Shown: one piece after another, positions 1 to 8,334 of the stretch
Layout of the letters: every line of letters starts with the position of its first letter
Position numbering within the stretch: position 1 is the first letter of the stretch
DNA from: Paenibacillus sp. FSL H3-0469
GTDB taxonomy: Bacteria > Bacillota > Bacilli > Paenibacillales > Paenibacillaceae
Direction of reading: 5' to 3'
NCBI RefSeq assembly: GCF_038051945.1
Contig: NZ_CP150302.1
Coordinates: forward strand, 496,001 to 560,000
Length of the DNA stretch: 64,000 bases
The notes under the pieces: model-generated
Databases searched by the model: none
Seen by the model: the letters and a program-made list of their open reading frames with translations, nothing else
Told to the model about the DNA's origin: nothing
Program-made: the position numbers and the translations under genes

Positions 1-2
1 AG

Positions 3-737
3 GTGCAGGATGTAAGCGTTCGTTACGGCGGGTTCACAGCTCTGGATCAGATCCGGCTGGAGCTTGAGCGGCATACCACGCTGGGGCTTGTCGGTGAGTC
101 CGGCTCGGGGAAGTCTACGCTGGCCCGGGTCATCGCCGGACTGATCACCCCGGATGCAGGACAGCTTCTGCTGGGCGCGGAGCCGTTAGGCCGGAAGCGG
201 AGCAAGGCGCAGCATAAGCAGATCCAGATGATCTTCCAGAACCCGGATTCATCGCTGAATCCACGGCATACCGTCCGGCAGATTCTGGCGGAAGCCTTGC
301 TGTTCCACCGGATTGTAGAGCGTTCGCAGGTCGAGCGCAGAAGTAAGGAGCTGCTTAGCCGGGTGCAGCTGGATGCCAGATCTCTGGACAGATATCCGCA
401 TGAATTCTCCGGCGGCCAGCGCCAGCGGATTGCCATTGCCCGCGCACTTAGCGTGGAGCCGGGCTTGCTGATCGCCGATGAGCCTACAAGCGCACTGGAT
501 GTCTCGGTGCAGCGCAGCGTGCTGGAGCTATTCCATACGCTGCAAGCCGAGCTTAATCTGACGATGCTGTTCATCTCCCATGATCTGGGAGTCATTCATG
601 CCGTCAGTGATACTGTCGCTGTCATGCGTCAGGGGCAACTGGTCGAGGTGAATTCGAAGGATGAGTTCTTCGTCCGGCCCGAGCATGAATACAGCCGTGA
701 GCTATTGTCTGCGGTGCCCAAGATGCCGCAATATTGA
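3..737 (+). CDS. Oligopeptide/dipeptide-type ABC transporter ATP-binding protein (5' end outside window)
   Basis: ATPase subunit of an importer of the DppF/OppF type. It shows a Walker A loop (GESGSGKST), a Q-loop region (MIFQNPDSSLNP, typical of the Opp/Dpp group), the signature FSGGQRQR, Walker B (LLIADEPTSALD) and the switch histidine (FISHDLG). The visible frame begins at the window edge and the family usually has more N-terminal residues, so the true start is probably upstream. It ends 25 bp before an aminotransferase and an amidohydrolase, so the importer probably feeds a substrate to those two enzymes. The substrate cannot be read from this subunit. Confidence 0.9.
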   Translation: MQDVSVRYGGFTALDQIRLELERHTTLGLVGESGSGKSTLARVIAGLITPDAGQLLLGAEPLGRKRSKAQHKQIQMIFQNPDSSLNPRHTVRQILAEALLFHRIVERSQVERRSKELLSRVQLDARSLDRYPHEFSGGQRQRIAIARALSVEPGLLIADEPTSALDVSVQRSVLELFHTLQAELNLTMLFISHDLGVIHAVSDTVAVMRQGQLVEVNSKDEFFVRPEHEYSRELLSAVPKMPQY

Positions 738-762
738 ACATTCAACACATCAGGAGGATTAT

Positions 763-1827
763 ATGAACCGCCAAACTACAGGATTCGTACCATTGACGTT
801 ATCTGAGCTGGACACATTAACACAGCAGTTGTCCCGGCTATTGGGGACACAGCATCCTCCGGTAATCATTCCGGGGGAGGCGATTCTAGGCATTGAGGCG
901 GTAGCAGCAGGAATTGCAGCGCCTGGACGTACGATTCTGAACGTAGTAACCGGACCTTACGGAAGCTTGTTCGGAGAATGGCTTACGCGCGGCGGGGCCA
1001 CCGTTAAGGAAGTGAAGGTTCCGTTCGATCAGGTGGTTACAGTAGAGGAGGTCGCCGCAGCAATTGAGCTGCATCAGCCGGTTGCGATTTCTTTGGTGCA
1101 GGCAGAGGTGGTTACAGGCGGCTCGAACCCTGCGCAGGAGATCTTCGAATTGGCCCGCAGTCATGACCTGATTACGATAACGGATTCCGTGTCGGCTGTC
1201 GGGGGAGAGGCGCTGTCTGTGGATGAGTGGACCGTGGATTTCGCAGTAATGGGTGCGCAAAAAGCGCTCGCCGGTCCTAACGGAATCAGCGCGGTCAGTA
1301 TTTCTCCCCGCGGCTGGGCCTTCCTGGAGTCGAATGACCAGGCTCCGCGCAATTCAATTCTGTCCTTGCTGGATCTGCAGCCGTCCCCGGATGGAGCAGC
1401 ACCGCTCCGCGTCCCGCCGAACATCCCGGTCCTGGAAGCCAGAGCACTGATTGAAGCCCTGGAGGCTGTTGCCGAGGAGGGGCTGTCACAAGTGATCCAA
1501 CGGCATGAACGCGCAGCGGCCTCTGCTGTCGCCGGGATCGCGGAGCTTGGACTTATCCCTTGGCAGAAGGACAGCAGACATTATTCTACGTTGACTACCA
1601 CTGTTCGAATTAACGAGCAACCGCTTCTGCTGATCAAGCAGCCTGTCGGTATCGTAGCTCCCGGAGACGGGGAGCTATTCGGTCAATTGCTGCGTATTAA
1701 CCATTTCGGAAATAATGCCAGCCGCGAGAGTGTGGAGGCAGCTGTGCAGACGCTGGCCAGACTGCTGAAGCGGGAGGCTGAACCGGCCTTGCAGGCCGTC
1801 CGCCAGGTCTGGGAGGAAGCCGAATGA
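763..1827 (+). CDS. Class V (alanine-glyoxylate type) PLP-dependent aminotransferase
   Basis: About 354 residues. It is recognised as a class V, fold-type I PLP enzyme by the pattern around VTGPYGSLFGEW, the cofactor-binding aspartate region (ITDSVSAVGG) and the probable Schiff-base lysine in GAQKALAGPNG. The ATG at 763 is chosen because AGGAGG lies at 752-757; the frame extends further upstream but has no ribosome site there. It overlaps the next gene by 4 bp (ATGA), so the two are translationally coupled. Relatives act on alanine/glyoxylate, aminoethylphosphonate or ureidoglycine; which applies here is not shown. The N-terminus seems short for the family. Confidence 0.82.
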   Translation: MNRQTTGFVPLTLSELDTLTQQLSRLLGTQHPPVIIPGEAILGIEAVAAGIAAPGRTILNVVTGPYGSLFGEWLTRGGATVKEVKVPFDQVVTVEEVAAAIELHQPVAISLVQAEVVTGGSNPAQEIFELARSHDLITITDSVSAVGGEALSVDEWTVDFAVMGAQKALAGPNGISAVSISPRGWAFLESNDQAPRNSILSLLDLQPSPDGAAPLRVPPNIPVLEARALIEALEAVAEEGLSQVIQRHERAAASAVAGIAELGLIPWQKDSRHYSTLTTTVRINEQPLLLIKQPVGIVAPGDGELFGQLLRINHFGNNASRESVEAAVQTLARLLKREAEPALQAVRQVWEEAE

Positions 1828-2978
1828 TCCTTAAGCAGCCGCAATTTCAGGCATACACGGGAATCCATATTGCAGGTATCGAGGGGAAACGCTTCGACAT
1901 CGAGATTACGAACGGACGGTTCACCGTAGTGGCTGAAGCGGGTTCGCAGCCTGAACAGGCGGAAGGCTCCCGGAAGCAGCAGCTATGGATCAGTCCGGGC
2001 ATTCTGGATTTGCACACCCATCTGGCCTGGACTGACTTCGACCATGAGGATCAGCTCCGCCGGGACCCCCGCGAGATTGAGGTGATGCAGGCGGAGGCCT
2101 TCGCTGCTACCTTGCGGACGGGGGTAACTACAGCCCGCGACGCTGGCGGTATTCTGCCGGCCACAATCCGGCATCTCGTGAAGTATTACCAGCAGCCGCT
2201 GCGGGTTGAGACCAGCAGTGAAATGCTGGGAGTTGCCGATGCCAAGGGGATCAAGCATTTGGAGAACCGCCTGACGGAGATCTACGCAACCGGGGCAGGC
2301 TGGGTCAAAATCATGGCAACCGGCGGTCTCGGCGCACCGACTGAGAAGGTTACGGAGCCGAACTTCTCCGGTGAGGAATTCGCCTTCATCGTCCGTCATG
2401 CCCATGCGAACGGCAAGAAGGTATTGGTGCATACCTGGGGCGGGGTGACGATTGACTGGTCGATTGAGGCAGGTGTGGAATCCATTGAACACGGGATGTT
2501 CATGACCTGGGATCAGGCCGGGAGACTGGCCGAATCCGGCGTGGCTTACGTGCCGACCACTTCCATTTACCGGATCGCGGCCGATCCGAAGGGAGTGCTG
2601 GCGCTGCCGCCAGTCATCTGTGATCGCGCAGCCCGGGCGGCCGATGCGCACGCCATCGCGCTCGGATATGCCAGAGATGCAGGGGTGCGGCTGGGCTTCG
2701 GCACCGATTACGCCACCCCTGCGCTGCATGGCTACAACCTGCAGGAATTCGACACCCTGCTGGACTATGGCCTGAGCCGTGCAGAAGTGTGGCGGTCGGC
2801 TACAGAAGACGCGGCTGGTATTCTCGGAAGCGGCCATGAGCTGGGCCGGATTGCGGAAGGCTATATTGCCGATGCGGTCATCTACGCCGCCGATCCCTAT
2901 CAGGCCAAGAATGCGGATCAACTGCGCACAAGTATTGTTACGGTCATTACCGGCGCGCAGGAAGAGGATTTGCTGTAA
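1824..2978 (+). CDS. Metal-dependent amidohydrolase (imidazolonepropionase/prolidase-like branch)
   Basis: 384 residues of the amidohydrolase superfamily, a TIM barrel with a metal site. The first metal pair is the HxH in LDLHTHLAW. A lysine in WVKIMATGG occupies the place of the carbamylated bridging lysine. Further ligands are likely in VLVHTWGG and in SIEHGMF, and the late aspartate is in GFGTDYATP. It probably hydrolyses a cyclic amide or an N-acyl/peptide bond. It overlaps the aminotransferase by 4 bp and follows a peptide-type importer, so the three may form a catabolic route for an imported amide. No exact substrate can be assigned. Confidence 0.82.
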   Translation: MILKQPQFQAYTGIHIAGIEGKRFDIEITNGRFTVVAEAGSQPEQAEGSRKQQLWISPGILDLHTHLAWTDFDHEDQLRRDPREIEVMQAEAFAATLRTGVTTARDAGGILPATIRHLVKYYQQPLRVETSSEMLGVADAKGIKHLENRLTEIYATGAGWVKIMATGGLGAPTEKVTEPNFSGEEFAFIVRHAHANGKKVLVHTWGGVTIDWSIEAGVESIEHGMFMTWDQAGRLAESGVAYVPTTSIYRIAADPKGVLALPPVICDRAARAADAHAIALGYARDAGVRLGFGTDYATPALHGYNLQEFDTLLDYGLSRAEVWRSATEDAAGILGSGHELGRIAEGYIADAVIYAADPYQAKNADQLRTSIVTVITGAQEEDLL

Positions 2979-2987
2979 CAGATACGT

Positions 2988-3024
2988 CAAAAGGCTGTTC
3001 CTTCTGATGAAGGACAGCCTTTTT
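2988..3024 (+). terminator. Rho-independent terminator of the importer/amidohydrolase operon
   Basis: Hairpin with arms AAGGCTGT(T)CCT at 2991-3002 and AGGACAGCCTT at 3011-3021, followed by a T run. It starts 10-15 bp after the amidohydrolase stop codon. Confidence 0.85.
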
Positions 3025-3052
3025 GCGGTCTGATGGCCCGCTGGCATGCGCG

Positions 3053-3229
3053 ATGTAATCGAAAAACCGATTACATTAAGGCGCTACGCTGGTATGTGAG
3101 CGAATGTAAGCGAAAAACCGATCACAATCGGAACGGACACGCCGTAGTGGCCCAATGTAAGCGAAAAACCGATCACATTCGTAACGTACACGCCGTGGTG
3201 AGCCAATATAGTCGAAAAACCAATCACAT
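3053..3229. repeat. Array of four palindromes with exact 51-bp spacing (family A, diverged copy)
   Basis: Four 24-nt palindromes begin at 3053, 3104, 3155 and 3206, exactly 51 bp apart. Copy 1 is perfect: ATGTAATCG, loop AAAAAC, CGATTACAT. Copies 2-4 differ by a few bases in the arms (for example ATGTAAGCG), but the loop is unchanged. The 27-bp spacers are only weakly alike. It fills the gap between a terminator and the 3' end of a minus-strand gene. The same palindrome, also at 51-bp spacing, recurs at 56393-56620. No function is known to me. Confidence 0.85.
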
Positions 3230-3305
3230 TGTGCAGCATCTAGGCATGCACCTCGAAACTAACTTCATTCCCCCATTAGGGTCGATATTGTTCCAATCGC
3301 TCTAA

Positions 3306-4238
3306 TCAAAGCTCCGTATATTGCTTAACCACTTGATCCAGGTAGGATTCAAGCGCAGGCGTCTTTTGATTACCAAAAGTATTCAGAAGCGTTACCAGCT
3401 TGACCAGAATGTTCAGCACTTTGTTATCTCCTGTACCCTCCATCAAGGCGTGGTCGTAGGCCCGGCGCAGCTCAGGGTCGATTTCATTAGTATCGTAATC
3501 GTAAGCAGGTGTATTGTCCGAGCCGAGCAGCACTAGGGGAACCGTATAGGACATTTCATTGCGGATCGCCGCCGTCCTGTTCGACTTCGGGTAATCCTGA
3601 ACGTAATCACTCATGATGGCCGCTCTGCCGATCAGCTCATCCCAAGTGATCACAACAGCGGCATCAAAGGTGGACGGCTTGTTGCTCTCAGTGGCCATGA
3701 TATCAATATACGCGGCAATATCCTTGCTGATATAGGGCTTGAATACCTTGAAGCCTTCATAATGCATGACCGGATAATACATGCCTTCGCTGCTCTCCAG
3801 CTTGTAGCCTTTATCCCAGATTTCTTCCATCAGCTTGCGGACCGCAGGTGCTTTTACCCGCTTCAGGATCTCCGTATAGGTCATGTCGTTGTTAATTTCG
3901 GCATCCATTAGCGCCTTTTGCACAGAATCTGTGTATAGCTTCTCAGAGAACCGCTCAAGGCCCGTCTTCTGGGCATTCTCCAATTGAAGGGTCATTACCG
4001 TGCCGTACCACGAGCCAACTTTGGAGATATGGTTCATCAGATATTTGCGTGCCTGCGCCAGGCTTTCGGGATTGCTGACGTATTTACGGAACTGGTTGTA
4101 GACCGCCTGGGTATCCGATGCGGATGCAGCTGCTGCCGGCTGTGCACCTGTAAATACTGTGCCGCCTGCCAGAGTCAGAGCTGTACCGAGCAGCACCGCT
4201 CTTGCTGTTTTTGTTAAGGATTCTGGTAATGTTCTCAT
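3306..4238 (-). CDS. Secreted protein of unknown function
   Basis: 310 residues, not recognised. The N-terminus is a clear signal peptide: a basic start, a hydrophobic stretch (AVLLGTALTLAGG) and an AAAAS-type cleavage region near residue 40. The rest is mostly helical and charged, with no cysteine pair, catalytic motif or repeat that I can see. A strong GGGAGG site sits 7 bp upstream of the ATG. It is transcribed alone, divergent from the HAD phosphatase gene. Export to the envelope or medium is well supported; a function is not. Confidence 0.75.
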   Translation of the reverse strand: MRTLPESLTKTARAVLLGTALTLAGGTVFTGAQPAAAASASDTQAVYNQFRKYVSNPESLAQARKYLMNHISKVGSWYGTVMTLQLENAQKTGLERFSEKLYTDSVQKALMDAEINNDMTYTEILKRVKAPAVRKLMEEIWDKGYKLESSEGMYYPVMHYEGFKVFKPYISKDIAAYIDIMATESNKPSTFDAAVVITWDELIGRAAIMSDYVQDYPKSNRTAAIRNEMSYTVPLVLLGSDNTPAYDYDTNEIDPELRRAYDHALMEGTGDNKVLNILVKLVTLLNTFGNQKTPALESYLDQVVKQYTEL

Positions 4239-4288
4239 TATGTACCTCCCACGGGATAAGATGCGTGCTAAGATGCGCTATCCTATTT

Positions 4289-4300
4289 ATTTGTACAAAT
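4289..4300. promoter_or_regulatory. Perfect 12-bp palindrome between divergent genes
   Basis: ATTTGTACAAAT lies about 50 bp upstream of the secreted-protein gene (minus strand) and about 105 bp upstream of the HAD gene. It is AT-rich and could be an operator for one or both, but a short palindrome can arise by chance. Confidence 0.3.
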
Positions 4301-4405
4301 TTAGGGTAAGTGAATCGCACGGCCCCTTCTGAAATAACGCTTGACTTGGAACGCATTTCATAACCTATAGTTCAGTGGAAGACTATACAAAGGGGAGAAG
4401 AGGAC

Positions 4406-5257
4406 ATGAATCAGAGCAGCAGAAAGATTATTTTCATCGATATTGACGGAACGCTTCTCATGGAGAATGGAATGGTCCCGGAATCGGCAGTGCAGGCATG
4501 CCAGCAGGCTCGGAAGAATGGGCATTTGCTGTACCTGTGCACCGGACGCTCTAAGGCGGAAATCTATGATTATATCTGGGAGATCGGGTTCGACGGGTTG
4601 ATTGGAGCGGCCGGCGGATATGTGGAGAGCCGTGGCGAAATGCTTTATCATAAAAAAGTGACCCCGGAGGATGCGAAACATTTGATCGATTATTTTAACG
4701 CGAACGGGGTCGATTTCATTCTGGAATCCAATACGGCGCTTCACGGCAGCCGCCATTTACAGCCCCACCTGGAACGCAGAATCTATGGCGACTTGCTGAA
4801 TGATCCCGAAGCCCAGGAGAGAAGACGGCAATCGCCCCATCCTTATATCGCAACACTCACTTACGGGGACGAGGAGTTATATCTGGATGATGTCAACAAG
4901 GTATGCTTCTTGGAGAGCAGCCTGCCCTTTAATCAGATTCAGGAGGAGTTACAGGACCGGTTCACGGCGATTCAGTGCTCCATCCCGATCTTTGGCGAGA
5001 ACAGCGGGGAGCTGATGATGCCAGGTGTTCATAAAGCTGCGGCTATTGCCGATGTCCTGCAGCATTTGAGTATCCCGCTTGAGAACAGTATGGCGATTGG
5101 TGACGGGCTTAACGATCTGGAGATGCTGGAATATGTCCAGGTGGGAATTGCCATGGGCAATGCCCGCGAGCCGCTCAAAGCCATTGCTGATGATATCACC
5201 GACTCGATCGAAGATGATGGCCTGTATAACGCCTTCCTGAAGCACGGACTGATCTGA
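4406..5257 (+). CDS. HAD-superfamily phosphatase, Cof/YidA type
   Basis: 283 residues. The Cof subfamily is shown by motif I (IDIDGTLL, with both aspartates), motif II in the region LYLCTGRSK, a large cap domain, the lysine in HKAAAIADVL, and motif IV GDGLNDLEML. These enzymes hydrolyse small phosphorylated metabolites (sugar phosphates, flavin or pyridoxal phosphates) in the cytoplasm with broad specificity. The ATG is preceded by GGGGAGAAGAGGA. It stands alone, between a divergent secreted-protein gene and the leader of the ABC-F gene. Confidence 0.9.
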   Translation: MNQSSRKIIFIDIDGTLLMENGMVPESAVQACQQARKNGHLLYLCTGRSKAEIYDYIWEIGFDGLIGAAGGYVESRGEMLYHKKVTPEDAKHLIDYFNANGVDFILESNTALHGSRHLQPHLERRIYGDLLNDPEAQERRRQSPHPYIATLTYGDEELYLDDVNKVCFLESSLPFNQIQEELQDRFTAIQCSIPIFGENSGELMMPGVHKAAAIADVLQHLSIPLENSMAIGDGLNDLEMLEYVQVGIAMGNAREPLKAIADDITDSIEDDGLYNAFLKHGLI

Positions 5258-5265
5258 CTAACGGG

Positions 5266-5294
5266 TTGATCTCCAGGAAGAGCTGTGTTAAAAT
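5266..5294 (+). promoter_or_regulatory. Sigma-A promoter of the ABC-F gene
   Basis: TTGATC at 5266-5271, a 17-bp spacer and TAAAAT at 5289-5294. It begins 9 bp after the HAD stop codon and would give a transcript leader of about 255 nt before the ABC-F start. Confidence 0.65.
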
Positions 5295-5328
5295 GCACTT
5301 AATTAAGCGACGGGAGTTGAAGAGTATC

Positions 5329-5349
5329 GTGCGGACATTTCTTGCGTAA
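5329..5349 (+). CDS. Candidate leader peptide of the ABC-F gene (MRTFLA)
   Basis: GTG CGG ACA TTT CTT GCG TAA, six codons, preceded by GGGAG about 12 bp upstream and lying about 30 nt after the probable transcription start. Antibiotic-inducible ABC-F genes are commonly controlled by ribosome stalling on a short upstream reading frame, and this is the best placed candidate. The ribosome site spacing is long, so this is tentative. Confidence 0.35.
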   Translation: MRTFLA

Positions 5350-5496
5350 TGTAACCAATAAACAAGCGTTATTTGTGGCGCGCAATTTATGGTTGATATG
5401 CAGGAAGGGTCTGCCTCTTTTCACTCTGGTCCAAATATCCTTGTTCAAGTCTGCCTGGAGGTAAGTACCCGGGAAACAGATTTGCTGTGTTTATTT

Positions 5497-5535
5497 GAGC
5501 TGCGGGAGGAGAACCTTCTTGCAGCTTTTATTTTT
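5497..5535 (+). terminator. Leader attenuator (terminator hairpin) before the ABC-F gene
   Basis: GAGCTGC at 5497-5503 pairs with GCAGCT at 5521-5526, with further pairing of the purine-rich inner arm to CTTCTT, followed by a T-rich tract to 5535. It lies just before the ribosome site AGGAGG at 5544-5549. Its position inside the leader, after the promoter and before the gene, fits transcription attenuation. Confidence 0.55.
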
Positions 5536-5557
5536 GTGAATACAGGAGGATATGTGT

Positions 5558-7039
5558 ATGTCTTTAATTAATGTGAGCAATTTAACCTTTGCCTATCAGG
5601 GCACTTACGATAATATTTTTGAGAATGTGAGCTTTCAGCTGGATACGGATTGGAGGCTGGGCTTCACTGGACGCAACGGACGCGGCAAAACAACCTTTCT
5701 GAACCTGCTGCTCGGCAAATATGAATACAGCGGAACGATCTCCGCTAAGGTGGGCTTCGAGTATTTCCCTTATGCGGTTGCTGACCCCACGGCTCTTACC
5801 GTGGACGTCATGCAGGAGATTGACCCGGAGCTTGCGAACTGGAAGTTCATGCGGGAACTGTCTCTGCTGAAGGTGAGTGAGGATGCGCTGTACCGGCCGT
5901 TTGAATCGCTGTCGAACGGAGAACAGACGAAGGTGCTGCTGGCCGCTCTGTTTGCGCGCGAGAACCAGTTCCTGCTCATTGATGAGCCGACGAACCATCT
6001 GGATGTGAAGGGCCGCAAGCTAGTCAGCGATTACCTCCGCACCAAAAGCGGGTATATTCTGGTGTCACATGACCGGGCTTTTCTGGATAACTGCGTGGAC
6101 CATATTCTGTCGATCAACAAGACCAATATTGAGATCCAGAAGGGCAACTTCAGCAGCTGGTGGGAGAACAAGTCCAGACAGGACCAGTTCGAGCTGGCAC
6201 AGGATGAGAAGCTGCGGAAGGACATCAAGCGTCTGTCCGATTCGGCGAAACGGACCAGCGGCTGGTCGCATGAAGTCGAGAAAACCAAGAATGGCACACT
6301 GAACTCCGGATCAAAAGTGGATAAAGGCTATATCGGCCACAAGGCCGCCAAGATGATGAAGCGCTCCAAGTCCATTCAGCAGCGCCAGGAATCCGCCATC
6401 GCCGAGAAGTCGAAGCTGCTGCGCAATCTGGAGAACGCGGAGAGCCTGAAGATTGCACAGCTGCCTTATCATAAGCAGCAATTGGTGGAGCTGGAGGATC
6501 TGTCGATCCGCTACGGGGATACAACAGTATGCACCGGTGTTAGCTTCACTCTGGAACAAGGTGACCGCATCTCCCTCTCCGGCAGCAACGGCTCAGGCAA
6601 ATCAAGCATTCTGAAGTTAATCTGCGGACAGGACATTGGCTATACCGGCCGCTTCGCAAGAGACAGCCAGCTGGCGATCTCTTATGTGTCCCAGGACACC
6701 TCGCACCTCCAGGGCAGCCTGAACGATTATGCCAGAGATCGGGGAATCGACGAGAGCCTGTTCAAGGCCATCCTGCGGAAGCTTGATTTCTCACGGCTGC
6801 AATTCGAGAAGGATATGTCCACGTACAGCGGCGGGCAGAAGAAAAAGGTGCTGATCGCCGCCAGCCTCAGCGAGCAGGTGCATCTGCACATCTGGGATGA
6901 GCCGCTGAATTTCATCGATGTCATCTCGCGGATGCAGATCGAGGAGCTGCTGCTGGAATATGCTCCAACCATCCTGTTTGTAGAGCACGACCAGGAGTTC
7001 TGTACGAATATTGCAACGAAGCAGGTTCTGCTTGACTAA
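5558..7039 (+). CDS. ABC-F ribosomal protection protein, Lsa family
   Basis: 493 residues with two ABC domains and no membrane segment. Domain 1 has GRNGRGKTT, LSNGEQTK and LLIDEPTNHLD; domain 2 has GSNGSGKSS, YSGGQKKK and LHIWDEPLNFID. The highly charged linker between them is the interdomain arm that enters the ribosome. The N-terminus (SLINVSNLTFAYQG) closely resembles my memory of the Lsa proteins, which displace lincosamides, pleuromutilins and streptogramin A from the peptidyl-transferase centre. ATG 5558 is used rather than 5552 because AGGAGG at 5544-5549 is then 8 bp away. Its own promoter, candidate leader peptide and attenuator suggest drug-induced expression. Confidence 0.88.
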   Translation: MSLINVSNLTFAYQGTYDNIFENVSFQLDTDWRLGFTGRNGRGKTTFLNLLLGKYEYSGTISAKVGFEYFPYAVADPTALTVDVMQEIDPELANWKFMRELSLLKVSEDALYRPFESLSNGEQTKVLLAALFARENQFLLIDEPTNHLDVKGRKLVSDYLRTKSGYILVSHDRAFLDNCVDHILSINKTNIEIQKGNFSSWWENKSRQDQFELAQDEKLRKDIKRLSDSAKRTSGWSHEVEKTKNGTLNSGSKVDKGYIGHKAAKMMKRSKSIQQRQESAIAEKSKLLRNLENAESLKIAQLPYHKQQLVELEDLSIRYGDTTVCTGVSFTLEQGDRISLSGSNGSGKSSILKLICGQDIGYTGRFARDSQLAISYVSQDTSHLQGSLNDYARDRGIDESLFKAILRKLDFSRLQFEKDMSTYSGGQKKKVLIAASLSEQVHLHIWDEPLNFIDVISRMQIEELLLEYAPTILFVEHDQEFCTNIATKQVLLD

Positions 7040-7116
7040 GCAGGTAGGGCAAATCCGGCGGGAGTGTTAATGAGACTGTAATATACACTATTCTCAGGAA
7101 AGCAGGGAACAAGCGA

Positions 7117-8097
7117 ATGGAATATACAAAAATGGGCAATACCGGCCTTGAGGTCTCCAGACTGTGCCTGGGCTGTATGAGCTTTGGCGATGCCAAGCGC
7201 TGGGTGCACCCTTGGGTGCTGGACGAAGAGCAGAGCCGGACGATGATCCGTACCGCACTGGACTTGGGCATTAATTTCTTCGATACGGCCAATGTCTATT
7301 CTGACGGCACGAGTGAAGAAATGCTCGGACGGGCTCTGAAGGACATGACTACCAGGGATGAGGTGGTGGTTGCCACCAAAGTATTCTTCCCTATGCGAAC
7401 TGGACCGAACGGCGGGGGATTGTCCCGCAAGGCGATTATGAGCGAGATCGACCACAGCCTGAAGCGGCTGGGCACCGATTACGTTGATCTGTACCAGATT
7501 CACCGCTGGGATTATACAACCCCGATAGAAGAAACGATGGAAGCCCTGCATGATGTGGTGAAGGCGGGAAAAGCCCGCTACATTGGCGCTTCTGCCATGT
7601 ATGCCTGGCAGTTCCAGAAGGCGCTGCATGTGGCTGATATGAACGGCTGGACCCGGTTCGTCTCCATGCAGAATCATCTGAATCTCATCTATCGTGAAGA
7701 GGAACGTGAGATGCTGCCGCTCTGTAAGGAAGAGGGCATCGCGGTCATCCCCTACAGCCCGCTGGCTTCCGGCCGGCTAACCCGGGACTGGGCGGAATCT
7801 ACGCTCCGCTCGGAAACGGATCAGGTACAGAGATCCAAATACGATGCTTCAGCCGATAAAGACCGCCTAATTGTTGAGCAGGTGGCTGCCATTGCGGCGG
7901 AGCGCGGAGTTCCGCGCATCCATGTTGCATTAGCCTGGCTGCTGCAGAAACAGCCGGTCACTGCGCCGATTATCGGGGCGACGAAGCTGTCGCATATTAC
8001 CGATGCGGCGGGAGCGTTATCCCTTCAGCTGACAGCTGAAGAGATTGTCCGGCTGGAAGAGCATTACGTCCCGCATGCCATTGTTGGAGCGCTTTGA
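7117..8097 (+). CDS. Aldo/keto reductase
   Basis: 326 residues, a cytoplasmic NADPH-dependent oxidoreductase with a TIM barrel. The catalytic tetrad is visible: Asp and Tyr in FFDTANVYSDG, Lys in VVATKVFF and His in LYQIHRWD. The cofactor region contains ALAWLLQKQPVTAPIIGATK. It resembles the YajO/YeaE branch; the natural substrate is not known. The ribosome site is weak. It is followed by a strong terminator and appears to be a single-gene unit. Confidence 0.9.
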   Translation: MEYTKMGNTGLEVSRLCLGCMSFGDAKRWVHPWVLDEEQSRTMIRTALDLGINFFDTANVYSDGTSEEMLGRALKDMTTRDEVVVATKVFFPMRTGPNGGGLSRKAIMSEIDHSLKRLGTDYVDLYQIHRWDYTTPIEETMEALHDVVKAGKARYIGASAMYAWQFQKALHVADMNGWTRFVSMQNHLNLIYREEEREMLPLCKEEGIAVIPYSPLASGRLTRDWAESTLRSETDQVQRSKYDASADKDRLIVEQVAAIAAERGVPRIHVALAWLLQKQPVTAPIIGATKLSHITDAAGALSLQLTAEEIVRLEEHYVPHAIVGAL

Positions 8098-8137
8098 AAT
8101 TTTCTATTCAGCAGACAACGGAATCAGCTTCATCCAT

Positions 8138-8174
8138 TAAGCGCATGCCGGTATCATCCGGTATGCGCTTTTTG
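8138..8174 (+). terminator. Rho-independent terminator after the aldo/keto reductase
   Basis: AAGCGCATGCCGG (8139-8151) pairs through its whole length with CCGGTATGCGCTT (8158-8170), with one G-U pair, followed by a T run. Confidence 0.9.
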
Positions 8175-8227
8175 CTGCACTGCCACTTCTGCCCTACCCG
8201 CCGTACCCCTCTCAAGTGCGCCTCTGC

Positions 8228-8243
8228 TGGTAAGCGCTTCACA
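8228..8243. promoter_or_regulatory. LacI/CcpA-like operator upstream of the sugar-transport operon
   Basis: TGGTAAGCGCTTCACA has the symmetric core AAGCGCTT with TG and CA at the ends, as in cre sites and LacI-family operators, but it is two bases longer than a canonical cre. It lies about 90 bp before the first permease gene and could mediate catabolite control of the operon. Confidence 0.4.
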
Positions 8244-8334
8244 AGATCAAATCAGAACGATAGATATCCAACCGCTGTTATATAGGCGGGGCGGGCAGTT
8301 CCTTTTATGATAGAAGTATCAAGGGGGGAGACGA

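Noticed and set aside
1983..3047. Long minus-strand frame of 354 codons opposite the amidohydrolase
   Set aside because: A GC-rich gene leaves its antisense frame open; no family pattern, and the plus-strand enzyme has all metal ligands.
3053..3229. CRISPR array
   Set aside because: Repeats are palindromes with drifting arms, spacers are similar to one another in the related array, and no cas gene is near.
3033..3305. Open frame of 90 codons across the first palindrome array
   Set aside because: The 51-bp period is a multiple of three, so the repeats keep any frame open; no ribosome site and no family resemblance.
5389..5571. 60-codon frame upstream of the ABC-F gene
   Set aside because: No ribosome site, unusual composition, and it runs through the attenuator hairpin and into the ABC-F start region.
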